From a virus, in IMG/VR virus record IMGVR_UViG_3300046727_000129, positions 1 through 47,071 of that record: a stretch of 47,071 nucleotides of DNA; one strand, 5' to 3'. Position numbers and translations under genes: made by a program. Of this stretch, positions 17,024 through 25,459 are shown piece after piece. Within the stretch, counting starts at the first letter, position 1. The number at the start of each line of letters is the position of its first letter. The notes beneath the pieces are model-generated. The model was not told where the DNA came from. It saw nothing but the letters and a program-made list of their open reading frames with translations, and made no database searches.

Positions 17024-18532
17024 GTAGCCCGTCGTTCGACTACGCGTGCGATCCTGCACCAAGCGAGAGTTCAGCTCAATCATCTCGTTGTCGACCTGAT
17101 CGCCCTTCCACTGCAGGCTGGGGCCGAACAGCCGCGTCGCGGTGTATTGCAGCGCATCAGCCGGGTGCGAATACGAATTCTTCTCGGGCTTCTCGGCCCA
17201 TCGCTCGTTGCCCGCCATCTGAATGCGGCGGTAGTGGTAGCCACCCATCAGCGCCCGTCGCAACCGCGCGCAGCGGGGGTGCAGGTTGAACGCCGGGCGG
17301 CCGTCGTCATCGAACTGGCGCAGCGGTTTGCGCACCGCCTCCTGGCGGATCTGCGGCGACTGCATCCCCGGCTCGATGTTGATGCCTTTGTTGTGCAGGA
17401 TACCGAAGCAGGTGCGCTCATCGGTCTCGGCGCGGCTGTCGCCAGCCGGGTCGCCCACGTCAACGAACTCGCTGTCGGGGAAGTATTGCGTCGAGTGTGA
17501 CAGCACCCGGTCGCTGAACCGGTCGATGCCCATGCTATCGGCGCACAGCTCGTCAACCACCTTCCACTGGCCACTTGCTGCGAGCTGGCTGAACACCACC
17601 GCAGGCGTCAGCCCGAAGTCCCAGCCGCGATGCACCGGCAGTCTGGGATCGGTCTTCGGCGCCCGCTTCTCGTCGGCGCTGCCTGGGCAATGGATGTTGT
17701 CGTGGTATTCGGGGAACACCGGCTTGCCCTCGGTGACGAAACCATATTCGCCCTTGCAATAAACCCGGATCCATTCATCGGTCTTGCCGATCGCGAGGCG
17801 CTGCCAGTAGCCGGGGCTCTGGTTGCTCTTGTTCTCGGCGTTGGGGCTCAGCCCCGAGGGTTGCTTGAAGATGCGGGCATAGCGATCGACCGTCATGCCG
17901 GGGATGAACTGCGCCAGCTGCTCGACCGCCTCGGTGTGGTCCATCTGCTCGAAGAACTTGTACCACGACGAATCGGTGTCGGGCGGGTTGGTGTCCATGA
18001 TGATGCCCGCCCACGTCGCGCCGCCGTCGCGCTTGGCGGGGTAGCGATCGACACGGCCTTGCAGCGCATCAATGATCGTCCAAGGCACCTCCCTGGCTTC
18101 GTTCACCCAGGCGCCGGTCAGGTCGAGCGACAGTAGATTGCGCACATGGTCGGGCCGGTCGAGGGCGCGGAACAGCAGCTCGATTTCCGCGCATTTCTTG
18201 TCGCCGTGCGCGATCAGCCGGTTCAGCAGATACTCGTGCTCGGTGCTGCGCCAGATCCCCATCATGGGATACGGGAACCATTGGTGGACGGTCCTGATCG
18301 TGGTGTCGTTCAGTTGTCTATACGTATTGCGGATGATCGCCCAACGGCTGCGCCGGATGCCGTCCGGTCCTGGTGTCTGCTTGAGGCTGCGGTTAACGAT
18401 ATCCCACAGACATCCGGAACTCTTTGCGCTACCGAACGGACCCATCAGCCCCCGGATGAACGCGTCATCGTGCAGGAACGCGTGGATCGTGGGGATATCT
18501 GCTGTGTTAAAGTCGAGACTCGGGCGCGGCAT
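17021..18532 (-). CDS. terL: Terminase large subunit
   Basis: 503 residues. Walker A-type GPFGSAKSS at residues 31-39. A Walker B-like segment follows (LLSLDLTGAWVNEAREV, around residues 134-150). The C-terminal nuclease region contains HRGWDFGLTPAVVFSQ and EFVDVGDPAGDSRAETDERTCF. Packages phage DNA into the prohead using ATP. Start overlaps the upstream stop (TGATG). It ends on TAG, the first bases of the repeat array. Confidence 0.92.
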   Translation of the reverse strand: MPRPSLDFNTADIPTIHAFLHDDAFIRGLMGPFGSAKSSGCLWDIVNRSLKQTPGPDGIRRSRWAIIRNTYRQLNDTTIRTVHQWFPYPMMGIWRSTEHEYLLNRLIAHGDKKCAEIELLFRALDRPDHVRNLLSLDLTGAWVNEAREVPWTIIDALQGRVDRYPAKRDGGATWAGIIMDTNPPDTDSSWYKFFEQMDHTEAVEQLAQFIPGMTVDRYARIFKQPSGLSPNAENKSNQSPGYWQRLAIGKTDEWIRVYCKGEYGFVTEGKPVFPEYHDNIHCPGSADEKRAPKTDPRLPVHRGWDFGLTPAVVFSQLAASGQWKVVDELCADSMGIDRFSDRVLSHSTQYFPDSEFVDVGDPAGDSRAETDERTCFGILHNKGINIEPGMQSPQIRQEAVRKPLRQFDDDGRPAFNLHPRCARLRRALMGGYHYRRIQMAGNERWAEKPEKNSYSHPADALQYTATRLFGPSLQWKGDQVDNEMIELNSRLVQDRTRSRTTGY

Positions 18533-18738
18533 CAGTCATCCTTGTAGCCCTCCTGGAGCGGCTCGGGGAGCATGCTCTCATGCTCCGCCGTCCACGGCTC
18601 AGGCGGCTTCCCGCCATAGTCCATGAAGATATAATTCTCCCGCGTCGGCTCGATGCCCTTCTTCAGCATGTAGTCCAACGTCCCGTTGGTGCCGCGATAC
18701 GGTTCCCAGTCAATCTTAGTCTTCGGCGTCGTCGCCAT
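18532..18738 (-). CDS. Small hypothetical protein before terminase
   Basis: 68 residues (MATTPKTKIDWEPYRGTNGTLDYMLKK...), hydrophilic, ending LQEGYKDD. Strong GGAGGAG site upstream of the ATG. It overlaps the previous gene by 23 bases and is coupled to the terminase by TGATG. Function unknown. Confidence 0.7.
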   Translation of the reverse strand: MATTPKTKIDWEPYRGTNGTLDYMLKKGIEPTRENYIFMDYGGKPPEPWTAEHESMLPEPLQEGYKDD

Positions 18739-20746
18739 GATCCACTCCTCCTGCCCAACTGGGCAGTTTTAACCCGCCCGCATGAGTAAGGATAGCCTCT
18801 CGTCTCTCATCTGGCGTTTTTCCACGATGCGCGCCCTTGTTGCGCCACATATCGGCGATCTCACGCACGAAGCCAGGGTTGCGCTTCTGCTCAGGACTGA
18901 AGATGCCCCGGATGCCTTCCCAGGTCACTGACTGCAGCTCGCGCGGCAGGATCCCCAGATCCTTGGCGGCCTGCCGGTAGGCCTCGGCATACAGGCCATA
19001 CATGCCCTTGTTGCCCAGCGTCATGCTGTTGCCAGCCTGCGGCAGCTTCACCGCGCCCTCCTCCTTGGACTGCTTCGGGTTGGTGCCCAGCCCGTGGGCG
19101 ACCTCCATGGCGCTGGCACCGAGCGGTCGCAGCAACGCGGCGGCGATCGCGTGGGTGTCGATCGTGACGTCGTGACCGTGATGCGGCGCGATGATGTTGT
19201 TGAAGAAATTGCGCACCTTGTGGGCCTTGCCCATCAGCCGCGAGACCTCGGGCAGATCGGCGTTCTGCAGCGCCGCCATGGCCTTCTGGATCTCGCTGAA
19301 GCTGCCCCAGGTGACGTCGCGCGGCCTCGATGCCTCCTTCAGCTTACCCTTCTTGGTGTACTTCGCCGGGATCATTGCGGTGTCGCCCATCTCGCCTTCG
19401 GGCGTCACCATCTTGTAGGAGCGCGGGGTGTGCGCTTCGTCGTGCCAACGCGCGAACACCGCACGCTCATAGGGGTCGGTCAGCTCCGACATCGGCGTAC
19501 CGTGGAACTTCTGCTGCAGCTCCCGCAGCTCGCCGATATTCTCCTCCGGGTTCTCCCCCTTGCGGGTCTTGGGATTGGCAGCGGCTTTCTCCAACGAGGC
19601 GATGTACTTGTCGGAGTAGTTCTTCATCTCCTCCGTCATCGTCCAGTTGTTGCCCAGCTTGTGGGCAGTGAACGCGCGGCGGGCCAGATCGACGTTCTGA
19701 TACCAATCCTTCTGCGGGCTCAGCGATGCCAGCACCGCCGCCGCCTGATATGGCTGGACACCGAATTCCTTGGCCAGATCATGCGCGATCTTGTTGGCAC
19801 CGCTGTACCAGCGCTTGGCGCGCTCGACGATGCCAGGACCGATCGGTCCGTTCTTGTCGTTCATCTTGCGATAGAGCCAGACCAGATTGTCCTTGGCGTG
19901 CCTGATGAAGGCCTCATTGATCTGGTCGGGATTGTCAGTGCGCAAATGAGCGAACCCCGGATAATGCTGCTTGATGATCGCGGCGTTCTTGGCCTTCTGG
20001 TCGGTCGCCGCGTTCATGCTGTTCATATCGATCGACAGACCAGACGTCGCATGCGCGTCGATACCAGCCTTCTTCTGCGCAGGCTCGGACGGGATGCGGG
20101 TCGAGATGCGGTTGTGCGACTGGCTGTCGACCGCCGGGTCAGCGCCTGCGGCCGACGGCGGCGCGATCACGCCCTGCGCGTCCTCGGGTGCCAGCGGACG
20201 GCCACCGGCCTGCGCCAGGGCGGCGCTGCCACCACCGCCACCAGCGAACGTCGGGACGCTGCCCATGGTCTGTGCCGCGAGCCGCTGCGCCACGGCGCCA
20301 CGCTGGCGAACGAGGCCGCCGCTGGTGGGATCCTGGGCAAACTGCGTCAGATCATGCGGACCACCATCCCCTGGCGCGCCGGGCGCCATCCCAGGCGCTG
20401 CAGCGCGCAGCATGGCCGCCCCCTGCGGTCCAGGCATCATCGAGAGCGCGGGTGGTGGTGATGGCGCCGCCATCGGCGGTGCGGGCGGCGGTGGAGCCGG
20501 TGGCGGCGCGGCCAGCGGCGACGGGGGCGGCGCCAGCTGCGTCGGCGTCATCCCCTGCGCACCCATCTGCGTCATGTGCTGCGCGATCCTCGGGTCGATC
20601 GGCGGGATCGGCGGCGGCGCCGGGGGCGCGAACATCTGGTGCGTCAGCTGGCCCAGCGGGTTGAGCTGGTCCTTATACTTCTGCAACGGATTGGTGTCGT
20701 CCTCTGGCCGGTTGAGCTGCGGATAGGGGATCGTGCCAAGTGCCAT
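18716..20746 (-). CDS. Large internal/ejection-type virion protein with DUF7178-like domain
   Basis: 676 residues. The N-terminus (MALGTIPYPQL) resembles that of the upstream neighbour (ALGTIGYPTL). Residues about 20-130 are Pro/Ala-rich. From about 245 onward there is a helical globular domain with FAHLRTDNPDQI, PYQAAAVLASLSPQKDWYQN, HDVTIDTHAIAAALLRPLG and MYGLYAEAYRQAAKDLGILPRE. This set recalls a phage domain I know as DUF7178; enzymatic activity is not established. Position between terminase and the ADP-ribosyltransferase-like protein suggests a virion protein ejected with DNA. Confidence 0.75.
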   Translation of the reverse strand: MALGTIPYPQLNRPEDDTNPLQKYKDQLNPLGQLTHQMFAPPAPPPIPPIDPRIAQHMTQMGAQGMTPTQLAPPPSPLAAPPPAPPPPAPPMAAPSPPPALSMMPGPQGAAMLRAAAPGMAPGAPGDGGPHDLTQFAQDPTSGGLVRQRGAVAQRLAAQTMGSVPTFAGGGGGSAALAQAGGRPLAPEDAQGVIAPPSAAGADPAVDSQSHNRISTRIPSEPAQKKAGIDAHATSGLSIDMNSMNAATDQKAKNAAIIKQHYPGFAHLRTDNPDQINEAFIRHAKDNLVWLYRKMNDKNGPIGPGIVERAKRWYSGANKIAHDLAKEFGVQPYQAAAVLASLSPQKDWYQNVDLARRAFTAHKLGNNWTMTEEMKNYSDKYIASLEKAAANPKTRKGENPEENIGELRELQQKFHGTPMSELTDPYERAVFARWHDEAHTPRSYKMVTPEGEMGDTAMIPAKYTKKGKLKEASRPRDVTWGSFSEIQKAMAALQNADLPEVSRLMGKAHKVRNFFNNIIAPHHGHDVTIDTHAIAAALLRPLGASAMEVAHGLGTNPKQSKEEGAVKLPQAGNSMTLGNKGMYGLYAEAYRQAAKDLGILPRELQSVTWEGIRGIFSPEQKRNPGFVREIADMWRNKGAHRGKTPDERREAILTHAGGLKLPSWAGGVDHGDDAED

Positions 20747-22623
20747 CAGCCTGTCGCCTTATGATCGCGCAACGCATCGGCACCCGCATCCACCATCGCT
20801 GGCAGGCCGTTACGCTTCACGATGTTGATCGTTCTTGGATCGAACACAACGTAGTTGTGCGTACGATGGTGGGCTTCGAGATGGGCTTGCGCCTCTTCTT
20901 TCGTGTTGAATGTGGCGAGAGGAAAATTATTGTTCCTATGGAACACAGCCCATGCTCTTTTGCCGTCACCCGTAGTGTAGGGACCAACATCTGTTAACCG
21001 GCTGTCTTGATCCACATACTTGATGCCAGGAATACCAGCGTTCAGCAGTTTCTCTGCAGCTATCGGCCTGCGCGTCTTGTCGCCTCCGGTCAGATAGTCG
21101 TGCAGCATCTGACCGGTCATCTTGCTGCCGATCGAGGCGGATGGAGCGAGAGGGATAGCCCTGCTCTGCACATACGGGTGCTGCTGCCCGATGGGATGGT
21201 CCCAGTGCAGCATATGATCCTGGTCGATGTGCAGCTCGGCTTCGTAGAGGTGGCCAGGGTTATGCGTGAAATCCTCTAGCTTCAGTCTCTGTACCGCGTC
21301 CGCTATGCCAGCAGAGCGATGTCCCGCTTCCTGCCATGACTGCCAGACGTGGCTCTGGGGCTTGCTGAACGCATTCGCCGCCTCTTGCTCATGCGTCTGT
21401 CGTACATGCTCGATCGCCTGCTGGGGCGCCATGCCGTGCTCGTGGATCGTATCAAGCACCTCTCTGGCCGCATTGTAATCGTGGCCACTGAGGCCCATGG
21501 GATCTGACTGGCCCTTATATTTCGCGCCCTCGGCTAGGTTCTTCCGGTATGCCTCACCCGTCCCCCTGGCGCCACCGGTATAGGCGCCGTGGCCATACAT
21601 CTGGCCGCCTTCGCCGCTGCTCATCTTGCTGAGATCGAACTCGCCCAACTGATTGACGCGCGTCGGTTTGAATTCGTGCTGCGTGCCGTGCCACACCGTC
21701 TGAGGATCCGACATCCTGATCAGCTGGCCGCTGCCGTAGCTCTCCGGGCCGGGCGCTGCTGGCACGTTGCCGCGCGCTGCGACGTGCGCCAGGGCGGCGT
21801 GCTGCGCTGCCGTGCCCTCGTCATAGTCGCTGACCGTGCGGCCGTCACCAGGGTTGTAGGCGCCTGCCTGCGGGTCATGCGCCATGAACACCACGTCAGG
21901 CCTGCCGCCCTTGAACTGCTTGAACGCGTCGTGGTTCCAGCCCTCGGGCTTGTAGTCCTCGTTCCACGGCAGCCGCGCCACGGTGCGGAACCCGTTCTGC
22001 GCGTAGATGTGCGGCAGCACGGTATCAAACGCATCGAGCCGCCTGCCGCCCTCCTGCTTGGCGAGATCCAGCATCGATCGGGTGACGTTACGGTATGGCG
22101 CCTTCGGATGTTTGAACACCGAGACGATGTCGTCGCCCTTCAGGGCGAACCCGGCGTCGCCTTCCTTGGTCTGGAACAGCCGCATCTTGCGGTAGTCCTC
22201 GGCCGGATACTGGGTGACGGCAGCACCGGCCGGGTGACCGTGCTTGGCCTCGGCGATCGCGGCGTGGAACGCGTGCGCGCCCTCGGGGTGAAGCTCATGG
22301 TAGTCGGGATTGTCGGCGTTGTGGTAGCTGCGGTTGGCGCTCCAGATGGTCTTGACCGGTGGGCCTAGACCCAGTGCCTCAGATGCTCCCGCGCTTCTTC
22401 CCGTGTAAGCCCCTGCTGCACCAGCTTGTCCACCAGCTCCTCCAGCAGCTTGTCCGCTTCGCGATGGATCTGCGGGGTGGACCGCTGGTAGCTGTGGGAC
22501 TGCTGGGCCAATTGACTGCTGCCCTTGGGTGGGTGGGCCACTGGATCCTCCAAACGACGATAGCGCCGACGGTCCGGGCGTCGGCAGGGTCGGATAACCA
22601 ATCGTGCCTAACGCACCGGACAT
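20746..22623 (-). CDS. Virion-type protein with GNAT-like and ADP-ribosyltransferase-like domains
   Basis: 625 residues. After a Pro/Gly/Ala-rich N-terminus, residues about 95-260 hold an acetyltransferase-like domain (MRLFQTKEGDAGFALKGDDIVSVF, LDAFDTVLPHIYAQNGFRTVARL, RPDVVFMAHD). Residues about 310-610 resemble phage ADP-ribosyltransferases: VWHGTQHEF, GEGGQMYGHGAYTGG, LYEAELHID...LHWDHPIGQQ, and a late YVVFDPRTINIVKRNG. Such proteins are thought to enter the host with DNA and modify host proteins. Codon use in 22365-22541 fits another frame better, so the N-terminal third may be partly mis-called. Confidence 0.8.
   Translation of the reverse strand: MSGALGTIGYPTLPTPGPSALSSFGGSSGPPTQGQQSIGPAVPQLPAVHPADPSRSGQAAGGAGGQAGAAGAYTGRSAGASEALGLGPPVKTIWSANRSYHNADNPDYHELHPEGAHAFHAAIAEAKHGHPAGAAVTQYPAEDYRKMRLFQTKEGDAGFALKGDDIVSVFKHPKAPYRNVTRSMLDLAKQEGGRRLDAFDTVLPHIYAQNGFRTVARLPWNEDYKPEGWNHDAFKQFKGGRPDVVFMAHDPQAGAYNPGDGRTVSDYDEGTAAQHAALAHVAARGNVPAAPGPESYGSGQLIRMSDPQTVWHGTQHEFKPTRVNQLGEFDLSKMSSGEGGQMYGHGAYTGGARGTGEAYRKNLAEGAKYKGQSDPMGLSGHDYNAAREVLDTIHEHGMAPQQAIEHVRQTHEQEAANAFSKPQSHVWQSWQEAGHRSAGIADAVQRLKLEDFTHNPGHLYEAELHIDQDHMLHWDHPIGQQHPYVQSRAIPLAPSASIGSKMTGQMLHDYLTGGDKTRRPIAAEKLLNAGIPGIKYVDQDSRLTDVGPYTTGDGKRAWAVFHRNNNFPLATFNTKEEAQAHLEAHHRTHNYVVFDPRTINIVKRNGLPAMVDAGADALRDHKATG
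22365..22541 (-). CDS. Embedded helical mini-protein, alternative frame
   Basis: 58 residues from GTG at 22541, with GGAGG five bases upstream, ending TAG at 22365. It includes READKLLEELVDKLVQQGLTREEAREHLRHW, a clean amphipathic helix. Third codon positions in this frame are mostly G/C, like other genes here; the host frame has many A/T there and reads only Gly/Ala. This points to real translation inside, or instead of, the N-terminus of the larger gene. Confidence 0.6.
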   Translation of the reverse strand: MAHPPKGSSQLAQQSHSYQRSTPQIHREADKLLEELVDKLVQQGLTREEAREHLRHWV

Positions 22624-22633
22624 GCTCTGGTTA

Positions 22634-22855
22634 TATCACACTCACACTTCTCGGCACTCTCAATTGCCGTGGTTAGCTCGTTCTTCTCGGCACTCTCTGA
22701 CCAATCGGCTCGCTCGTCTGGGTCGATACTCTCGGCTCGCTCGGCTCGCTCACTGTATACGGCACACTCGCCGGAAGCGGCTCGCTCGCGATGCTCGGCA
22801 CGCTCCGATGACAAGGCTCGCTCCACATAGTCGGCACTCTCAGGCATGTCGGCTA
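22634..22855 (-). repeat. Alternating 18-bp repeat array, copy 2 (after HhH gene)
   Basis: Twelve 18-bp units plus terminal CGGCTA, in register. On the minus strand it begins TAGCCG-N8-GAGAGTGCCG, the TAG being the stop codon of the helix-hairpin-helix gene (22855-22853). The two conserved versions alternate for most of the array, while the eight variable bases differ in every unit. The last units decay toward the start of the GNAT/ART gene. Confidence 0.92.
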
Positions 22856-24022
22856 ACGCTTGTTACGCTGCGCCCGCTGACGCGCCTCGTAAAGCTCCGG
22901 GAAGATCATGTCGACGTTCGGGATCTCCAGGCTATGCACATGCCCCGGCACATGATCCAGCACATACGGATGCGGCGGCAGCTTGCCATACTCGTGCCAA
23001 TACATCACCTCGTGCAGATGCGAGAGGAACACCTTGGTGGCGCGTCTGTGGCTACGCGCGTGTATACGAGCCGGTGGTAGCATGCCCTGGCTGTACCACT
23101 TGAACGCGTCGGTCTCCTTGCTGTAGCTCTTGGTCTCCAGCGCCAGCTTGGCCTGATCGGCATACAGTTGGCGCGAGTTACGCTCGGTCTCCCATTCCTT
23201 GCGCGCCTTGTAGAGCTGGCCATACAGGCTGTCGGGGCGGTTGCACACCTTCACGAAGCTCTCGCCGATCAGATAGCACAGCCGCTTCAGCGCGGCGTTC
23301 CACGGCCGCTTCTCGCCCTTACCCCAGACGCTGGTCGGGTCGAGCCCCGCGAAGCGCCAGATGTGCCCGACCGTCGGCGCCCGCCGGATGTCGATATGGG
23401 CCAGCAATCCTGCCGCGATCACCGGGCCGATGCCCTTGATGCTGCGGGCCCAGATCCCTGGCCGGTTGCTCAGGCTGTAGATGTTCAGCGTGCCCCGGAT
23501 CTGCACCTCCAGCGCATCCTCCTGGGTGAATAGCCATTCGAGCACGTCATACGGCTCGGGCACTCTCTCCTTCGGCGCCTCGCCATCGGCAGATTCAGGC
23601 GCCTTCTCGGTATCCTTCGGCTGCGCCAGGGTGGTGACCTGATGCCGCGTGCGGATGCGATTCTCCTGCATCGTGTAGTAGGCATCGGTGAGGAAGCGTG
23701 CTTCGGCGCGGCCGAGGGTGCGGCTGGCCTTCTTCAGATCCGCCGTCAGCTTCTGGATCGGCGTCAGCAGGCCGGGATCCATCGTGCCGGTCATCAGCTG
23801 GTGCAGCGCATCGAGCCGCTGGAACAGGCCCTTGGTCAGCTCCTGGCCACCACCGTTGGCACCGTGGCGCAGCAGATCGAGCGCGTCGGTCACCAGATCG
23901 AGCGGCTGCATCTCCAGGAAGTCCTCGGGGCCCAGCGGCTGCTCTGGCTCGACGTCGGGTGGGGGTGGTGGAGGCGCCTTGTTCCGGGCGCCTCTACCGG
24001 TCTTCTGGGTGGGTGGTTTCAC
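22853..24022 (-). CDS. Helix-hairpin-helix protein related to the IS110-type transposase C-terminal domain
   Basis: 389 residues from GTG at 24022, with AGGA five bases upstream; the open frame continues into the repeat array and was not used. The N-terminus is basic then Pro-rich. Residues about 205-270 carry RSIKGIGPVIAAGLLAHIDIRRAPTVGHIWRFAGL and NAALKRLCYLIGESFVKVCN, the arrangement of the Transposase_20 (IS116/IS110/IS902) C-terminal fold. No N-terminal RuvC-like DEDD domain is apparent, and no inverted repeats flank it. A phage DNA-binding or packaging role seems more likely than transposition. Repeat arrays lie on both sides. Confidence 0.78.
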   Translation of the reverse strand: MKPPTQKTGRGARNKAPPPPPPDVEPEQPLGPEDFLEMQPLDLVTDALDLLRHGANGGGQELTKGLFQRLDALHQLMTGTMDPGLLTPIQKLTADLKKASRTLGRAEARFLTDAYYTMQENRIRTRHQVTTLAQPKDTEKAPESADGEAPKERVPEPYDVLEWLFTQEDALEVQIRGTLNIYSLSNRPGIWARSIKGIGPVIAAGLLAHIDIRRAPTVGHIWRFAGLDPTSVWGKGEKRPWNAALKRLCYLIGESFVKVCNRPDSLYGQLYKARKEWETERNSRQLYADQAKLALETKSYSKETDAFKWYSQGMLPPARIHARSHRRATKVFLSHLHEVMYWHEYGKLPPHPYVLDHVPGHVHSLEIPNVDMIFPELYEARQRAQRNKR

Positions 24023-24027
24023 TGTGG

Positions 24028-24321
24028 TCCTCGCTCTCTGGTGGTCGGCACTCTCGCAGGCTGCGGCTCGCTCGCTTGTGTTGGTACTCTCACGGGGTAC
24101 GGCTCGCTCGCGTGCTCCGGTAATCTCAGCACTCGTGGCTCGCTTCCTTCTGACGGCACTCTCGTATTTCGCGGCTCGCTCTCGCTTCATGACACTCTCA
24201 CGCGCGCTGGCTCGCTCATCTCGGTTGGCACACTCAGCCACCCTGGCTCGCTCGGCATAGTCGGCACTCTCTTCTCGTGCGGCTCGCTCCCCTAGATCGG
24301 CACACTCGGCTTCCACGGCTG
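24028..24321 (-). repeat. Alternating 18-bp repeat array, copy 3 (longest)
   Basis: Fifteen good units (24046-24315) plus a decayed unit at 24028 that carries the ribosome site of the downstream HhH gene, and CGGCTG instead of CGGCTA at the far end. Alternation of the two conserved decamers is kept throughout. One frame is open across the entire array and would read ERAxxxESAxxx hexapeptides, but the variable bases do not look protein-selected. Confidence 0.92.
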
Positions 24322-24378
24322 GAAGACATCTAGGGGACTACCACGGCGAGCAGGGGAAGCGCAAGAAAGCTTCTTTTC

Positions 24379-24576
24379 CTAGTCAGGTCTCCTAGTTTGC
24401 CAATAATCCAGAGGTTGGACAGCCAGGGCAGGCACAGGCATCGAGGCAAGCAGGACAGCGTGGCCGGGCGGCATCACAGGGCGTGGCCCAGCGCACACCA
24501 CGCTCTCGCGCCTGCCGCTGGGCCACTGTAGATACAGACGCCACTGCATGTGCTGCGGCGCCACGCTCTCATCCAT
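24379..24576 (-). CDS. Small hypothetical protein
   Basis: 65 residues from ATG at 24576 (MDESVAPQHMQWRLYLQWPS), ending WQTRRPD. Codon third positions are G/C-rich as in real neighbours. No ribosome site stronger than GAGCG is seen, and the start lies within a short repeat array. A 57-bp spacer separates it from array 3. Function unknown; may be a chance frame. Confidence 0.45.
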   Translation of the reverse strand: MDESVAPQHMQWRLYLQWPSGRRESVVCAGPRPVMPPGHAVLLASMPVPALAVQPLDYWQTRRPD

Positions 24577-24613
24577 CGGCACGCTCAATCGGCACGCTCT
24601 GAAAGCCCGGCTA
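24562..24613 (-). repeat. Short degenerate repeat array, copy 4
   Basis: On the minus strand it opens TAGCCG-N8-GAGCGTGCCG, the TAG (24613-24611) being the stop of the 77-residue gene. The next units have slipped out of 18-bp register (GAGCGTGCCG follows after 3 rather than 8 bases). It looks like a deleted or nascent array. Confidence 0.7.
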
Positions 24614-24844
24614 CAGCTTACCGCATGGGTGCGCCATCGGGTCGCCGCAGTGGTGGGCATAGCCGCCATCGTTGTGCTGCGCCAGCAGCTTTGCCACATC
24701 GCGCACCTTGGCCATCAGCCGCGCACTACTCCGGGGCGGAGCTGGCTGGCGGCCCAGCGGCATCGGCGCCCCCTGGTAGGGATCCTCCGAGCCCGCTCCC
24801 CCCATCATCGCCTTCGGCACCATCCCGGTGTTGATCACTCCCAT
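24611..24844 (-). CDS. Small hypothetical protein with C-terminal Cys/His cluster
   Basis: 77 residues (MGVINTGMVPKAMMGG...), with a helical RSSARLMAKVRDVAKLLAQHND segment and a C-terminus AHHCGDPMAHPCGKL rich in His and Cys. Ends on TAG followed directly by repeat array 4. It overlaps the previous gene by about 120 bases in another frame. Function unknown. Confidence 0.6.
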   Translation of the reverse strand: MGVINTGMVPKAMMGGAGSEDPYQGAPMPLGRQPAPPRSSARLMAKVRDVAKLLAQHNDGGYAHHCGDPMAHPCGKL

Positions 24845-24947
24845 CGCCCATCTCCCGTGAGAACCGCTTGCGCTTGTGCCTGCCGTGCGCCGTCGGCCCC
24901 TCGCCGAACGCCGTGTCGCTGTCCGGGAACGCCTGGGTGTCGCTCAC
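24726..24947 (-). CDS. Small basic protein overlapping its neighbour
   Basis: 73 residues from a GTG that overlaps the upstream stop (GTGA). The first 35 residues (MSDTQAFPDSDTAFGEGPTAHGRHKRKRFSRE) look genuine. The rest is Gly/Asp/Ala-rich and lies over the next gene in another frame, as also seen at the portal 3' end. Confidence 0.5.
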   Translation of the reverse strand: MSDTQAFPDSDTAFGEGPTAHGRHKRKRFSREMGDGSDQHRDGAEGDDGGSGLGGSLPGGADAAGPPASSAPE

Positions 24948-25459
24948 GCTTCCCGCGCCGCGTCTGCCTCGCTGATGAACCGGCCGTGCTCATCACGCGG
25001 CCGATCGTGCTCGGCGGCTGGGTCATCCCACCGCTCCGCGTTCTCAGCCGCCTCGGCCTCGGTCTCCCGTGCGTGGCGCGACACCAGCGCCTCGCCCTCG
25101 GGTGCGGTCATGAGCTCCAGTGCGAGCTCGTCAGCCTCGGCCGGGGTCAGGCCATACTCGGCCACCAGACAGGTCGCCACCTGCGGCCCCAGGCCATTAC
25201 GCGCCACGGCGAGGATGGTGCGGACCTTCACCTGGGCGGCGAGGTTGGGGCCGTCCATGTCGGCCACCTGCGACAGCAGCGCCATCACGTAGCCACCGTG
25301 CAGCTCGCAGATCTGCACCACCGGGCCCGGCTCCTCGATCGCCAGCTCGCGAGCCGCCTGTTCGCGTGCGGCGCGTTCGTCGTCAGTCTCGTTGTGCGGC
25401 GTCAGCTCGGCTCGCTGCTCGGCGACTCGCTCTTCGGCCCGCTCTTCGGCGTAGGACAT
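24944..25459 (-). CDS. Hypothetical acidic helical protein
   Basis: 171 residues from ATG at 25459, with GGAGG upstream; the frame is open further but lacks a start signal. The N-terminus MSYAEERAEERVAEQRAEL is a charged helix whose codons echo the GAGCGAGCC repeat. The middle (VVQICELHGGYVMALLSQVADM...ILAVARNGLGPQVATCLVAEYGLTPAEADELALEL) is a folded helical region. The tail is charged. No known family. Confidence 0.7.
   Translation of the reverse strand: MSYAEERAEERVAEQRAELTPHNETDDERAAREQAARELAIEEPGPVVQICELHGGYVMALLSQVADMDGPNLAAQVKVRTILAVARNGLGPQVATCLVAEYGLTPAEADELALELMTAPEGEALVSRHARETEAEAAENAERWDDPAAEHDRPRDEHGRFISEADAAREA

Noticed and set aside
22853-24022. IS110-family insertion sequence
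   Set aside because: Only the C-terminal helix-hairpin-helix part matches; no RuvC-like catalytic half, target duplication or boundary was found, and the gene is part of the head operon.
24022-24316. Extension of the HhH protein through the array as an ERAxxxESAxxx domain
   Set aside because: The frame is open, but a GTG with a good ribosome site exists at 24022, and variable bases show no codon-like preference. Other arrays of the same type lie clearly between genes.
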